From JAAYDF01 sp964511155 (GTDB lineage: Bacteria > Planctomycetota > Phycisphaerae > UBA1845 > PWPN01): a DNA stretch of 41,569 nucleotides. Position numbers and translations under genes: made by a program. The notes beneath the pieces were generated by a model that did no database searches, was not told where the DNA came from, and saw nothing but the letters and a program-made list of their open reading frames with translations. The DNA is taken from contig CAZEEJ010000026.1 of the NCBI GenBank assembly GCA_964511155.1, positions 1 through 41,569 of the forward strand, written 5' to 3'. Shown one piece after another: positions 7,250 through 16,187 of the stretch; the first letter of the stretch is position 1; each line of letters opens with the position of its first letter.

Positions 7250-9175
7250 ATGAAACTGAAAAGATGGTTATTGCTGTTCATCGTACCGGTTGCCGCCAGC
7301 ACGGCGGATCTTTGCGGCAGCGAGCCGCTGAAGCTCATCCCCTCGGACCCGCTGACCAAGGTGTTGCGCGGTACCACGCTGACGGCTCCTGATGATCCGG
7401 TCTTGAACCTCGACGCAGCGGCCGGCGAGACGGTCAGCGGGCAGGCGGTGCTGGCCACCGGGAATGCCTCGCATGCAGTCACCGCCGCGATGTCGGATCT
7501 CCGGCACGCGGATGGCACGTCCGCCATCCCCGCGGATGCCGGCCGACTGCAATGGGTGCGCTACCGCGATATCACCAGGAATACGCCCGGAATCCCGGAG
7601 GACGAGTTGGTTGGCCGAGCACCGATCAGCATTCCCGACCCGTTCTGGGAAGATCGCGAATGCCCGGTGGACGCGGAGTCACTCCAGCCGCTGTGGCTCG
7701 AGCTGAGCGTGCCCGCCGACGCTCGGGCCGGCGAGTACCGCGGCGTGCTGTCCGTTACCAGCCGCGGCGGGCATGCCGAGTTGCCACTGTCCGTGCGCGT
7801 GCGGGCCTTTCGCCTTTCGGAGGATCGCCACCAGAACGTGATCCAGTGGTGGGACTTCCCCGGCCGCGGGTTTGAGCAGCTCACGCCGGGCTCTGATGAA
7901 TACTGGCAACACCTGGAGCGATCCTGCGCTTTTTTAAGACGGCATCGGCAGACCGATGTTCGCGTGGGCTGGGATCTCATCAAGCGGAGCACATCCGGCG
8001 ACAACGAGGGGCAATGGGACACCGGCTTATTCGAGAAATACGCGGACACCGCTTTCAGGGCCGGCCTGCGCGCGGTGCAGTTCACCGCCTTCGGAAAGCA
8101 CACCAAGAACCAACTCGAACAGGACAGCCGGACCGAGCCGATCGAAGACAACCTCGGTCGGCTGGCTGCGCTTCAGGAACTCGTCGTGAAGCGGGGCTGG
8201 CGTGGACGGGTCTTCATCAGCCTGGCGGACGAGCCGTTCATCTATCATGAGCAGTCGTATCGGATGTTGCTGGATCGTGCCCGCCGGATCGCGCCGGCCG
8301 TGGGCGTGATCGAGGCCGTGGAGACCGAGCACCTCGGTGACCTGGACATTTACGTGCCCAAACTGTCGCATCTGAATCTCTGGTGGCCGCACTATGAAAC
8401 CCTCTTGCGGCAAAACAAAGAAGTGTGGTTCTACACCTGTTGCCATCCCGTGGGCCGCTATCCCAACCGGTTCCTGGACCAGCCGCTGATCAAGGCCCGC
8501 GAACTGCACTGGATCAGCTATCTCTACGGTTTGGACGGCTACCTGCACTGGGGGTTGAATTGGTTTACCGCCGCCGGTGATCCGTACAGCGAGGAGGCGG
8601 CGAATCCGTGGTCCCTGCCGCCGGGCGACGCGCAAGTTGCGTACCCGGGCAAGGCCGGTTTTCTTGGTTCACTCCGGCTCAGCGCGATGCGCGACGGGCT
8701 GCAAGATTACGAGTACCTGTGGACGCTCGAGGATCGCCTCCGTGCCCTCAAGCAGCGACTTGGCAACGAGGCTGACTGGCTGGACCCGCGTCAGCGCTCG
8801 TTGGAGTTGTGCCGTCGCGTGGTCCAGTCGTGCTACGAGCACACGCGCGACCCGCAGGTGCTCTACGCGACGCGGGCCGCCATCGCCGATGAGATCGAGG
8901 CGCTGGCCGCCGTACCTTTGCTGGTCGTGCAAACCTCGCCGCCGGAGGGAACCATCACGCCGGCCGGCCCGACCATGATCAATGTACGCGGCGTGACGAC
9001 ACCCGGCGCGAAGGTGACGATCAACGATCGCCCGGTCATCGCCCAAAACCATGGCCCGGGCGGCTCCTTCTTCGACGCGCAGTTCATCTCCGCCGACAAG
9101 CCCGGGATCACGGTAACCGCCGAACTCAATGGCCACACCCGCACGACCCGACGAACCTTCCGCGTCGTGGAGTGA
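7250..9175 (+). CDS. GH123-like secreted glycoside hydrolase (DUF4091 type)
   Basis: This is a 641-residue exported protein. MKLKRWLLLFIVPVAAS is a clear signal peptide. I chose ATG 7250, preceded by TGGAG, over a TTG eight codons upstream. The N-terminal half is a beta-sandwich with the typical PLWLELSVPADARAGEYRG motif of this family. The central barrel carries LADEPF, where Asp327-Glu328 match the Asp-Glu pair used for substrate-assisted catalysis in GH123 N-acetyl-beta-galactosaminidases. The DUF4091 hallmark MRDGLQDYEYLWTLEDRL is near residue 485. The last 90 or so residues look like an Ig-like domain. True substrate is unknown, since most DUF4091 proteins are uncharacterised. It probably forms an operon with the galactosidase upstream. 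Confidence 0.8.
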   Translation: MKLKRWLLLFIVPVAASTADLCGSEPLKLIPSDPLTKVLRGTTLTAPDDPVLNLDAAAGETVSGQAVLATGNASHAVTAAMSDLRHADGTSAIPADAGRLQWVRYRDITRNTPGIPEDELVGRAPISIPDPFWEDRECPVDAESLQPLWLELSVPADARAGEYRGVLSVTSRGGHAELPLSVRVRAFRLSEDRHQNVIQWWDFPGRGFEQLTPGSDEYWQHLERSCAFLRRHRQTDVRVGWDLIKRSTSGDNEGQWDTGLFEKYADTAFRAGLRAVQFTAFGKHTKNQLEQDSRTEPIEDNLGRLAALQELVVKRGWRGRVFISLADEPFIYHEQSYRMLLDRARRIAPAVGVIEAVETEHLGDLDIYVPKLSHLNLWWPHYETLLRQNKEVWFYTCCHPVGRYPNRFLDQPLIKARELHWISYLYGLDGYLHWGLNWFTAAGDPYSEEAANPWSLPPGDAQVAYPGKAGFLGSLRLSAMRDGLQDYEYLWTLEDRLRALKQRLGNEADWLDPRQRSLELCRRVVQSCYEHTRDPQVLYATRAAIADEIEALAAVPLLVVQTSPPEGTITPAGPTMINVRGVTTPGAKVTINDRPVIAQNHGPGGSFFDAQFISADKPGITVTAELNGHTRTTRRTFRVVE

Positions 9176-9226
9176 CGCCGAAGGCCGACACAAGGGGCCG
9201 TGACAGAATCAATGGGGCAAGAGCCA

Positions 9227-9256
9227 TTGACAACGGGACGAAACCGGGGATAGGAT
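9227..9256 (+). promoter_or_regulatory. Probable sigma-70-type promoter of the efflux operon
   Basis: TTGACA (9227-9232) is a perfect -35 box. After an 18-base spacer comes TAGGAT (9251-9256), four of six matches to the -10 consensus. Transcription would begin near 9263, leaving a leader of about 150 bases before the adaptor gene. Confidence 0.5.
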
Positions 9257-9416
9257 GACGGTGTGGCAAGCACCAGAAGTACAAAGGGGGCAGAGGGCAT
9301 AATGGCTTCTGTCCCCTTTCCCCTTCGTGCGGCGGCCCGACCCGGCTATGGACCGGGGGCGGCACGGGGCTGGGGGGCAGGGAGCTGGCCGGCCGGTTCC
9401 GGAGCATTCCGCGGCG

Positions 9417-10628
9417 ATGAGTCCAGATAGACAAGCGATCGACGCGTTGCGGATCGACCGCGCCAACGCTCCCCGGCGCCGTTGGCCTCTGGCGTTGCTC
9501 GTGAGCTTGCTGCTGATCGCCGGTGCGGTTGGCGCGGGCGCCTGGTGGCTGAATCAGCCCAGGCCTGTCGCGATCCGTTCTGCCGTCGTCCAGGAGGTCA
9601 CTTCCGGCACCACCACGCTGCTGAACGCGTCCGGTTACGTCACCGCCCGCCGCGAGGCCACCGTATCCTCCAAAGTCACCGGCAAAGTCGTCGAGGTGAT
9701 GATCGAGGAAGGCATGAAGGTCGAGGCCGACCAGGTCCTGGCCAGGCTGGATGCCTCCAATGTCCAGCACAGTCTGTACCTGGCCGAGGCCCAAATCGAG
9801 GCCGCCCGCAAGGCCATGGGGGAAACCCAGGCCGCCCTGGAACAGGCCCAGCGGGATGTGGATCGGCTCACCCGGCTGGTTCGCGATCAGACCGCCAGCC
9901 AACTGGAGTTGGATCGGGCGGAAACCGAACTCAAAACCCTGACCGCCCGCAGGGAACGCCAAACCGCGGAGGTGGCGGTGGGTGAACGCGAGGTCGGGCT
10001 GTGGAAACAACAGGTCGAAGACACGATCATTCGGGCCCCCTTTGCCGGCGTGGTCACTTCCAAGAACGCTCAGCCCGGCGAGATGATTTCGCCCATTTCC
10101 GCCGGCGGCGGCTTCACCCGCACCGGCATCTGCACCATCGTGGACATGAACTCGCTGGAAATCGAGGTGGATGTCAGCGAGAGCTATATCAACCGCGTCC
10201 GCGCGGGCCTGCCGGTCGAGGCGACTCTGGACGCATACCCGAACTGGCAGATTCCCTGCAAGGTAATCGCGATCATCCCCACCGCCGACCGGCAGAAGGC
10301 GACGGTGAAGGTGCGGGTCGGATTCGAGCAACTCGATCCGCGTGTTTTGCCGGACATGAGCGTGAAGGTGGCCTTCCGCAGCGCGAGCAACGGCGACGAA
10401 GAAGCCAAGCCCGGCCTGCTCGTGCCCCAATCGGCGCTGATCCAGCGGGATGGCAAGGATGTGCTCTGGGTGGTGCGCGAAGGCAAGGTCGAACGGCGGG
10501 CGGTGGCCGTGGGGGCGGCTTGGGGCGAACAGGTCAGCATCGCGGCCGGCCTGAACGGCGGGGAACGGGTTGTGATCCAGGGCGCGGACAAGCTGGTGGA
10601 TGGAGCCGCGGTGACGGAGACAAAGTGA
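9417..10628 (+). CDS. HlyD/RND-type efflux periplasmic adaptor
   Basis: This 403-residue membrane-fusion protein links an inner-membrane MacB-type transporter to an outer-membrane exit duct. One transmembrane helix (LALLVSLLLIAGAVGAGAWW) follows a basic N-terminus. Then comes a barrel-sandwich (SSKVTGKVVEVMIEEGMKV), an alpha-helical hairpin rich in Ala/Glu/Gln with coiled-coil character (about 110-185), the return lipoyl half (IIRAPFAGVVTSKNAQPGE) and beta-barrel/membrane-proximal domains. ATG 9417 is chosen because upstream codons look non-coding; GGAG lies 12 bases upstream. The stop overlaps the ATPase start by one base (TGATG), so this is the first gene of a translationally coupled operon. 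No TolC-like gene is present here. Confidence 0.9.
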   Translation: MSPDRQAIDALRIDRANAPRRRWPLALLVSLLLIAGAVGAGAWWLNQPRPVAIRSAVVQEVTSGTTTLLNASGYVTARREATVSSKVTGKVVEVMIEEGMKVEADQVLARLDASNVQHSLYLAEAQIEAARKAMGETQAALEQAQRDVDRLTRLVRDQTASQLELDRAETELKTLTARRERQTAEVAVGEREVGLWKQQVEDTIIRAPFAGVVTSKNAQPGEMISPISAGGGFTRTGICTIVDMNSLEIEVDVSESYINRVRAGLPVEATLDAYPNWQIPCKVIAIIPTADRQKATVKVRVGFEQLDPRVLPDMSVKVAFRSASNGDEEAKPGLLVPQSALIQRDGKDVLWVVREGKVERRAVAVGAAWGEQVSIAAGLNGGERVVIQGADKLVDGAAVTETK

Positions 10629-11323
10629 TGAGCGGTAACGGCGTGTTGGTGGATGTCCGAAGTGTGGACCGGGTTTTTCGCCGCGGGTCGGAAGAGATCC
10701 ACGTGCTGTCCAAGCTGGACCTGAAGGTGCCCCATGGCGAGTTCCTGGCCTTGATGGGACCGTCCGGCTCGGGCAAAACGACGCTGCTGAATCTGATCGG
10801 CGGACTGGACCGTGCCACCGCCGGCTCGATTCAGATCGGCCAAGACCGCATCGACCACATGTCCGACCGGCAATTGGCGGCGTGGCGAGCGCGGCATATC
10901 GGATTCGTGTTCCAGCTCTACAACCTGCTGCCGGTCCTGAATGCCGAACGCAACGTGGAATTGCCCTTACTGCTCACCCACCTCTCCAAGTCCGAGCGCA
11001 AACGGCACGTGCAGGTCGCCCTGGACGTCGTGGGCCTGTCGCACCGGGCCCGGCACTTTCCGCGCACGCTTTCCGGCGGCGAACAGCAGCGCGTCGGCAT
11101 TGCCCGGGCGATTGTCACCGATCCGACTCTGCTGCTCTGCGACGAACCCACCGGCGATCTGGACCGCAAGAGCGGCGATGAGATTCTCAACCTGTTGCAC
11201 GCCTTGAACCGCGAGCACGGCAAGACCATCATCATGGTCACCCACGACCCGCACGCCTCGGCTCGGGCCACCCGCACCATTCACCTGGACAAAGGACAGC
11301 TTTTCATGGAGCAGCCGCAATGA
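10628..11323 (+). CDS. ABC transporter ATPase, MacB/LolD type
   Basis: This 231-residue ATP-binding subunit powers the two FtsX permeases encoded next. All motifs are intact: Walker A GPSGSGKTT, Q-loop FQLYNLLPVLNAERNV, signature LSGGEQQRVGIARA, Walker B LLLCDEPTGDLD and the switch His in VTHDPHAS. Length and the LPVLNAERNVELP segment are typical of the MacB/LolD/FtsE group, which drives mechanotransmission rather than membrane-spanning import. The ATG overlaps the adaptor's stop by one base, and the gene's own stop overlaps the next ATG (ATGA). Substrate cannot be predicted: macrolide, lipoprotein or peptide exporters share this architecture. Confidence 0.93.
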   Translation: MSGNGVLVDVRSVDRVFRRGSEEIHVLSKLDLKVPHGEFLALMGPSGSGKTTLLNLIGGLDRATAGSIQIGQDRIDHMSDRQLAAWRARHIGFVFQLYNLLPVLNAERNVELPLLLTHLSKSERKRHVQVALDVVGLSHRARHFPRTLSGGEQQRVGIARAIVTDPTLLLCDEPTGDLDRKSGDEILNLLHALNREHGKTIIMVTHDPHASARATRTIHLDKGQLFMEQPQ

Positions 11324-12510
11324 AGCTCCTCTCACTGGTCTGGGCGAACCTCAAACGCAAGAAGCTGCGTACCATCCTGACGCTGCTGTCGATTTTCATT
11401 GCGTTTCTGCTGTTCGGTCTGCTCGGGGCTTTGAAGGAAGCCCTGACCGGCGGGGTGAACCTGGCCGGTGTGGATCGGCTGATCGTTCGGCACAAGGTGT
11501 CGCTGATCATGACCCTGCCGGTCTCCTACGGACCGCGGATGCAGAACCTGCCCGGCGTGGATGCCGCCGCCCATTCCACCTGGTTCGGCGGCATCTACAA
11601 GGATGACCCCAGGAATTTTTTCGGTTCCATCCCGGTCGAGCCGGAGCACTTTCTGGATCTCTACCCGGAATACCAGGTTTCGGATGAGCACAAGCAGGCT
11701 TGGCTGAGAACCCGAACCGGGGCGGTGGTCGGGCAGACCCTTATCCAACGATTTGGCTGGAAGATCGGCGATCGCGTGGCCCTGAAATCGCCCATCTGGC
11801 GGCGCGAAAATGACCAGGCTTGGGAGTTCGACATTGTCGGGGTGTACACGGCGACCCAAAAGAACATCGACACCTCCGCGCTTTTCTTCCGGTATGACTA
11901 CTTCGATGAGGCCCGGATACGCGGCAAGGGCGAGGTGGGGTGGTATGTGGTGCGGGTCAAGCCGGTGGAACCCGGCCCGGATGCCGACCGGCGGATGGAA
12001 GAAAAGGTGGCCCAGGTGGTCAGCGCGATCGACGCCGAGTTCGCCAACTCCCCCCACGAGACCAAGACCGAGCCGGAAGGGGCGTTCGTGCAGGGTTTCG
12101 TGGCCCAGATGGGCAACATCGGCATGATCCTGATCGCGGTGCTCAGTGCGGTGTTCTTTACCATTCTGCTGGTGGCGGGCAACACCATGGCCCAGGCGGT
12201 GCGTGAGCGGACCGAGGAGATCGGCGTACTTAAGGCGCTCGGGTTCACCAACCAGCGGGTGATGTGGCTGGTGCTGGCCGAATCGCTGGTGATCGCGGCG
12301 GTGGGGGGCCTGGCCGGTCTGGGCACGGCCTTTGCCATCACCTTGGCCGGCAGCCCGATGCCCTCGATGCTCCCCGTCTTCTTCCTGCCGCTGCGCGATC
12401 TGGGTATTGGGGCCGTCCTGGTGGTATTGCTGGGCATTGTGGCCGGCATTCTGCCCGCGGTGCAGGCGATGCGTCTGCAAGTGGCGGCGGCGTTGAGGAG
12501 GCAAGGCTGA
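11320..12510 (+). CDS. FtsX/MacB-family ABC permease (first of two)
   Basis: This 396-residue permease has the standard MacB-fold layout: an N-terminal transmembrane helix (RTILTLLSIFIAFLLFGLLGAL), a large periplasmic domain of about 230 residues, then three C-terminal helices (from IGMILIAVLSAVFFTILLVAG onward). The family motif VRERTEEIGVLKALGFTN, which contacts the ATPase, lies between helices two and three. It overlaps the ATPase gene by four bases and the next permease by one, which suggests fixed stoichiometry. With the second, divergent permease it probably forms a heterodimeric transporter. Confidence 0.9.
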   Translation: MKLLSLVWANLKRKKLRTILTLLSIFIAFLLFGLLGALKEALTGGVNLAGVDRLIVRHKVSLIMTLPVSYGPRMQNLPGVDAAAHSTWFGGIYKDDPRNFFGSIPVEPEHFLDLYPEYQVSDEHKQAWLRTRTGAVVGQTLIQRFGWKIGDRVALKSPIWRRENDQAWEFDIVGVYTATQKNIDTSALFFRYDYFDEARIRGKGEVGWYVVRVKPVEPGPDADRRMEEKVAQVVSAIDAEFANSPHETKTEPEGAFVQGFVAQMGNIGMILIAVLSAVFFTILLVAGNTMAQAVRERTEEIGVLKALGFTNQRVMWLVLAESLVIAAVGGLAGLGTAFAITLAGSPMPSMLPVFFLPLRDLGIGAVLVVLLGIVAGILPAVQAMRLQVAAALRRQG

Positions 12511-13697
12511 TGAACTGGTTCGCTCAAATCTGGTCGATGACCCTGGTGAACCTGAGCACCATCCCCGAACGCAAAGGGGCCGCCATCACCGCCGCGGTCG
12601 GCATTGCCGGAGTGGTGGCCGTTCTGGTCAGCGTGCTCTCGATCGTCGAAGGCTTTCGGGCGGCCATGGCGGTCAGCAGCCCCGAGGACATCGCCATCGT
12701 GCTCCGCAGTGGCGCGGATACGGAAATGACCAGCGGCTTCTCTCGCGAAGAAGCTCGGCTCATCACCGATGCGCCGGGAATCGCCCGTAATGCCGACGGG
12801 GCTCTGGCCTCGCCCGAGTTGTTCGTGATCATCAACCTGCCCAAACGCAGTACCGGTACCGATGCCAACGTGCCTTTTCGCGGGATCAGCCCGGCGGCGG
12901 TTGCGGTGCGGGACGATTTCAAAATCATCGCGGGCCGCATGTTCGAGACCGGCCGCAACGAGGTGATTGTCGGAGCCGGTGCCGCCCGGGCCTTTGCCGG
13001 TCTGGAGCTCAACCGCAAGATCACCCTTGGGCAGAATATCTGGGAGGTGGTCGGCACTTTCACCTGCGGCAGCGGTTCGGCCGAGTCAGAGCTTTGGACC
13101 GACGCCGCGGTGCTCCAGTCCGCGTACAACCGCGGCACTTCCTATCAATCGGTATACGTTCGGCTCACCTCGCCGAAGGCGTTTTCTGAATTCAAGGATG
13201 CCCTGACCACCAACCCCCAATTGAAAGTCAATCCGCAGTTGCTGTCCGACTTCCTTGCCGATCAGTCCGAGATGCTCACCGAGTTCATCAGCACCATTGG
13301 TTTTTCCGTGGCGGCATTGATGGCGTTGGGCGCACTGTTCGGAGCGTTGAACACCATGTACAGCGCCGTCGCCGCCCGCACGAAGGAGATCGCCACGCTC
13401 CGGGCACTGGGTTTCGGCTCCGGTTCGGTGCTCCTGTCGGTGATGGCCGAATCAATGGTGCTGGCACTGGCCGGCGGGGCGGTCGGGGCGACGGCGGCTT
13501 ACCTGGTCTTCAACGGTTACCAGGCGACCACCATGAATTGGCAGAGCTTCAGCCAGGTGGCGTTCCAATTCGCGGTCACACCGCCGCTGCTGGTCTTGGC
13601 GGTGATCTGGGCCGCGGTGATCGGCCTGGTCGGTGGCCTGTTCCCCGCGATCCGCGCCGCCCGCCTGCCCATTGCCTCCGCCCTGCGCGAGACCTGA
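12510..13697 (+). CDS. FtsX/MacB-family ABC permease (second of two)
   Basis: This 395-residue permease is arranged like its upstream neighbour but divergent in sequence. The first helix is AAVGIAGVVAVLVSVLSIVEGF. The periplasmic domain begins about residue 45, and three helices close the protein, with the coupling motif VAARTKEIATLRALGFGSGS. The start follows directly from overlap with the preceding stop (TGATG); the frame is open further upstream but that would lie inside the previous gene. It is the last gene of the efflux operon. The convergent DUF4838 gene ends 55 bases downstream. Confidence 0.9.
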   Translation: MNWFAQIWSMTLVNLSTIPERKGAAITAAVGIAGVVAVLVSVLSIVEGFRAAMAVSSPEDIAIVLRSGADTEMTSGFSREEARLITDAPGIARNADGALASPELFVIINLPKRSTGTDANVPFRGISPAAVAVRDDFKIIAGRMFETGRNEVIVGAGAARAFAGLELNRKITLGQNIWEVVGTFTCGSGSAESELWTDAAVLQSAYNRGTSYQSVYVRLTSPKAFSEFKDALTTNPQLKVNPQLLSDFLADQSEMLTEFISTIGFSVAALMALGALFGALNTMYSAVAARTKEIATLRALGFGSGSVLLSVMAESMVLALAGGAVGATAAYLVFNGYQATTMNWQSFSQVAFQFAVTPPLLVLAVIWAAVIGLVGGLFPAIRAARLPIASALRET

Positions 13698-13751
13698 CGG
13701 CAGCCTCAGGCCTCAAATCCGCCCCAACTACCAGCCGTGTCGTCAGCAGGC

Positions 13752-15575
13752 TCACTGCGGAGCGGCTTGCGGTGAATCCGGCCCCGGAGCCGGCCGGGGA
13801 ATACGCTCCTGGTAGCCGGCAAGCTTCGGCTCAAAGTCGGCGCCGCCTTCCTGCAGATACTGGATCCGCTCGCGGCGAGCAATGCGCTCGAACTCACCCA
13901 CCACACGCGCATAGTCGTCACCGACGAACTCGGGACCGCGGACGCATTGCACATAAAGCATCGGCAGCGACGCACGCTCGACGCGCCGCGTCAGGACGTC
14001 GTCGCCCTCCGCCAGCGTCCCGGCCTGCGCAAAAAGCTCGGTCGCCTTTGCCACCACGGCCCGTGTCAGAAACGGCACGTCCATCGGGTAGCGAATCCCG
14101 CCCGCCGGCGACGCCATCTCCGCCGCGTGCTCCGCATAAGCGCCGTAAAGCAACGCATCGTACGCCGCCATCGCCGGCGCCGCCTTGCCGTAGTGGCCCC
14201 AGATGAAATCCCGCGCCAGGGCCTTCTCGTCCCGCGAGGGGTCCCAGAGCAACTTGCTCGTCACCCAGCACTTGAGTTCGTCCTGTTCGGCCGGCCCCTG
14301 GTACCCGCCCTGAAGCATCACCCCCATGGCATGGTTCCTCACCCAAAAGCGAATGTTCGCCGCCATCACGTCCAGGTTCGGCATCGGCGCAAGGTAATGG
14401 CTGAAGTTGACGTTGTAATCCCAGATCGAAATGCGGTCGTGCACGCTGCTCCAGGCGCTCACCAGCTTGGCCACCGCGCACTGCTCGGCCGGCGTGAACG
14501 GGTGCGACCACGAGCCCACGCTATCGTTGCACAGCCGGATCGCCACGTTCCGACGCGGACGCATGGTCCTGGGCACCTGGATGGTCTCCAGATACGCCAG
14601 CGTGTCGATCACCACCTCCGGATATTCCTTCTCGATCGCCTTGGCCACCTGGTTCACCAGAACGAGTTGGTTGGCCATGTCCGAACCTTCGTCTTCCCGC
14701 AACTTGGCACACCGTGCACAGTGGCAGACCTCCATGTTGTCATTCTTCGAAACACTGAGGATCTCCGTATGCGGCCGCTCCTTGAGCACCTGCCGCACGT
14801 AAGCAATCGCCATCTCCGCCACACCGGGCTCGGTGGCGCACAACTGGTTCGTGGTGCGGCTTCCGTCCGCCTGCAGGGCAAAATACTCCGGATGCTCCGC
14901 CAGATACCGATCCGCCGGAATCATCTGGGCTGCCGTGTGAACGAACATGTTCGCGTAGTCCACGTGGCCGCCGTATTCCTCGGGAACCATCGCGCTCGGA
15001 GCATTGGTACGATTGCGCAGCGACCACACCGGATCGAATGCGCAAGCGTAGTAAGGATCACGGATCTTCAATCGCGGGATGTATCGGCGGGCGACGGGAG
15101 AGATGACCAGCGTGCCAGTCTGCGGCAAACGGATGGAGTCGTTCGTATAGAAACGGCAGCCAAGATCCTCCTCCAGCAGCGCGTAGACCGCGTTGACCAC
15201 GCCGCGCGTCCAGCCGCCGGAGAGAATGAGCCGGCCGCTGTCGAACGCGATGCCGTAGCCCTCCTCACCGAGCGACCGATCCGTGCGAATCGCGATGCCC
15301 GGGCTTTTGCCATCGCCGGACACGATGTCGAGCGTCGCACCCGTGATCTCCCTGATCCAGTGCTGCAGGTCAGCGGCGGCCTTGCGCTCCGGACCCGTCG
15401 GCTGAGCGGGCAGTCCGATGGCCACCGACGGCTTACCCTTCTCCACCACCGTCAGCCGGCCGGCCGGTGCACCCTCCGGCGCCAGCGCGTTCCGCCACTC
15501 GCCGTGCGCCTTTCCCGCCACCAACACGAAGCTAAGTGCCAACACGATCCCGATTGTCGATGTGATGCTGTTCAT
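13752..15575 (-). CDS. Secreted DUF4838-domain protein, glucuronidase-like N-terminus
   Basis: This is a 607-residue exported protein with a signal peptide (IGIVLALSFVLVAGKAHG) and a strong ribosome site (GGGAGGA, six bases before ATG 15575). Residues about 40-130 resemble the GH67-type N-terminal domain that precedes many glycan-active barrels (ERKAAADLQHWIREITGA; VNAVYALLEEDLGCRFY). The centre is a DUF4838 barrel with YFALQADGSRTTNQLC, VSKNDNMEVCHCARC and WDYNVNFSHYLAPMPN. Such proteins are common among planctomycete and Bacteroidota polysaccharide-degradation genes, but the reaction is not established. It is monocistronic and convergent with the efflux operon. Confidence 0.8.
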   Translation of the reverse strand: MNSITSTIGIVLALSFVLVAGKAHGEWRNALAPEGAPAGRLTVVEKGKPSVAIGLPAQPTGPERKAAADLQHWIREITGATLDIVSGDGKSPGIAIRTDRSLGEEGYGIAFDSGRLILSGGWTRGVVNAVYALLEEDLGCRFYTNDSIRLPQTGTLVISPVARRYIPRLKIRDPYYACAFDPVWSLRNRTNAPSAMVPEEYGGHVDYANMFVHTAAQMIPADRYLAEHPEYFALQADGSRTTNQLCATEPGVAEMAIAYVRQVLKERPHTEILSVSKNDNMEVCHCARCAKLREDEGSDMANQLVLVNQVAKAIEKEYPEVVIDTLAYLETIQVPRTMRPRRNVAIRLCNDSVGSWSHPFTPAEQCAVAKLVSAWSSVHDRISIWDYNVNFSHYLAPMPNLDVMAANIRFWVRNHAMGVMLQGGYQGPAEQDELKCWVTSKLLWDPSRDEKALARDFIWGHYGKAAPAMAAYDALLYGAYAEHAAEMASPAGGIRYPMDVPFLTRAVVAKATELFAQAGTLAEGDDVLTRRVERASLPMLYVQCVRGPEFVGDDYARVVGEFERIARRERIQYLQEGGADFEPKLAGYQERIPRPAPGPDSPQAAPQ

Positions 15576-15677
15576 GCTGCGTCCTCCCTCATCTGTCCGT
15601 GATTACCTGAACCCACCGATGTAACGCTCAAGAGCCGCCGGCAACGTGCGTGGCAGAATCGGCAGGGTGCCGATTCG

Positions 15678-15727
15678 TAGCGGTCGCCCCCCGACTTCGG
15701 CGAGCTCAGCCGAGCCGTGGCGACCGG
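15678..15727 (+). repeat. GTAGCGGTCGCC-family hairpin
   Basis: It begins GTAGCGGTCGCC and ends GGCGACCGGCG, so the outer 8-base arms CGGTCGCC/GGCGACCG pair. A second nested palindrome (CGGCGAGCTCAGCCG) fills the loop. It directly abuts the 135-bp element. Confidence 0.7.
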
Positions 15728-15728
15728 C

Positions 15729-15889
15729 GGGTGGCCCATCCTTGCGCAGCAAGGGTGGGCTGGCGATGATCGAACGCGTGGAAAGGCTTGCCTTACCAGG
15801 AGCCCTTGCTCACATCCGCATCATCGTGAGCCCACCCATCGCGTTGCGATGGATGGGCCACCCGGGTCCGCCCAAGCTGTCACGGACCC
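15729..15889 (+). repeat. 135-bp structured element with 3' tail, copy 1
   Basis: Terminal inverted repeats GGGTGGCCCATCC (15729-15741) and GGATGGGCCACCC (15851-15863) enclose an inner stem (GGGTGGGCT.../...AGCCCACCC) and two hairpins (15741-15753 and 15838-15850). A tail containing GCCCAAGCTGTCACGGACCC follows to about 15889. A homologous copy in inverted orientation lies at 20892-21046. No reading frame is conserved; a folded RNA or cruciform DNA is more likely. Confidence 0.8.
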
Positions 15890-16005
15890 CCGCCGGCATG
15901 CGATCGTCCCTCGCCGTGGCGTTGACCAGTCCGGCTGATTATACTCGCCCGCCGACGGCTTGAATGCTGCTCAGAAGCCGCGGCAAGGGGCCGCCGCGGT
16001 GGTAC

Positions 16006-16151
16006 GTGTTTAGCGCCCGGGGACTGGCTCTTTTTTGCCAGTGTAAGGGCTTTCCATGCGGATCGGTCACTCGAAGGCATGGCGGCGCCGTCGCGTCAGA
16101 AAAGCTTCGAGGCAAAAAAGTGCCTGTCCCCCTTCCCAGGACGCTAAACAC
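16006..16151. repeat. REP-like palindromic element with GTGCCTGTCCCC
   Basis: Ends GTGTTTAGCG (16006-16015) and CGCTAAACAC (16142-16151) are perfect inverted repeats. Inside, GGGGACTGGCTCTTTTTTGCC on the left pairs imperfectly with GGCAAAAAAGTGCCTGTCCCC on the right; the left arm lacks about 7 bases. The GTGCCTGTCCCC motif is widespread in bacterial extragenic palindromes associated with REP-associated (Y1) transposases. A second member is at 32211-32332. Confidence 0.7.
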
Positions 16152-16187
16152 CTACCCGCAGTGTAGCGGCGAAGCAGGGCCGATACC

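Larger units (their letters stand above)
15576..16187. other. Intergenic region packed with three repeat elements
   Basis: No gene is supported. From left to right it holds a GTAGCGGTCGCC hairpin (15678-15727), the first copy of a 135-bp structured element (15729-15889) and a REP-like palindromic element (16006-16151). The three are nearly back to back. Confidence 0.75.

Noticed and set aside
4450..7527. 1025-codon open frame antisense to the galactosidase gene
   Set aside because: It is the high-GC shadow of the real gene; its protein is low-complexity, matches nothing, and the plus-strand product has catalytic motifs.
15676..16151. CRISPR array
   Set aside because: Repeats are dissimilar palindromic elements without regular spacers; no cas gene is present.
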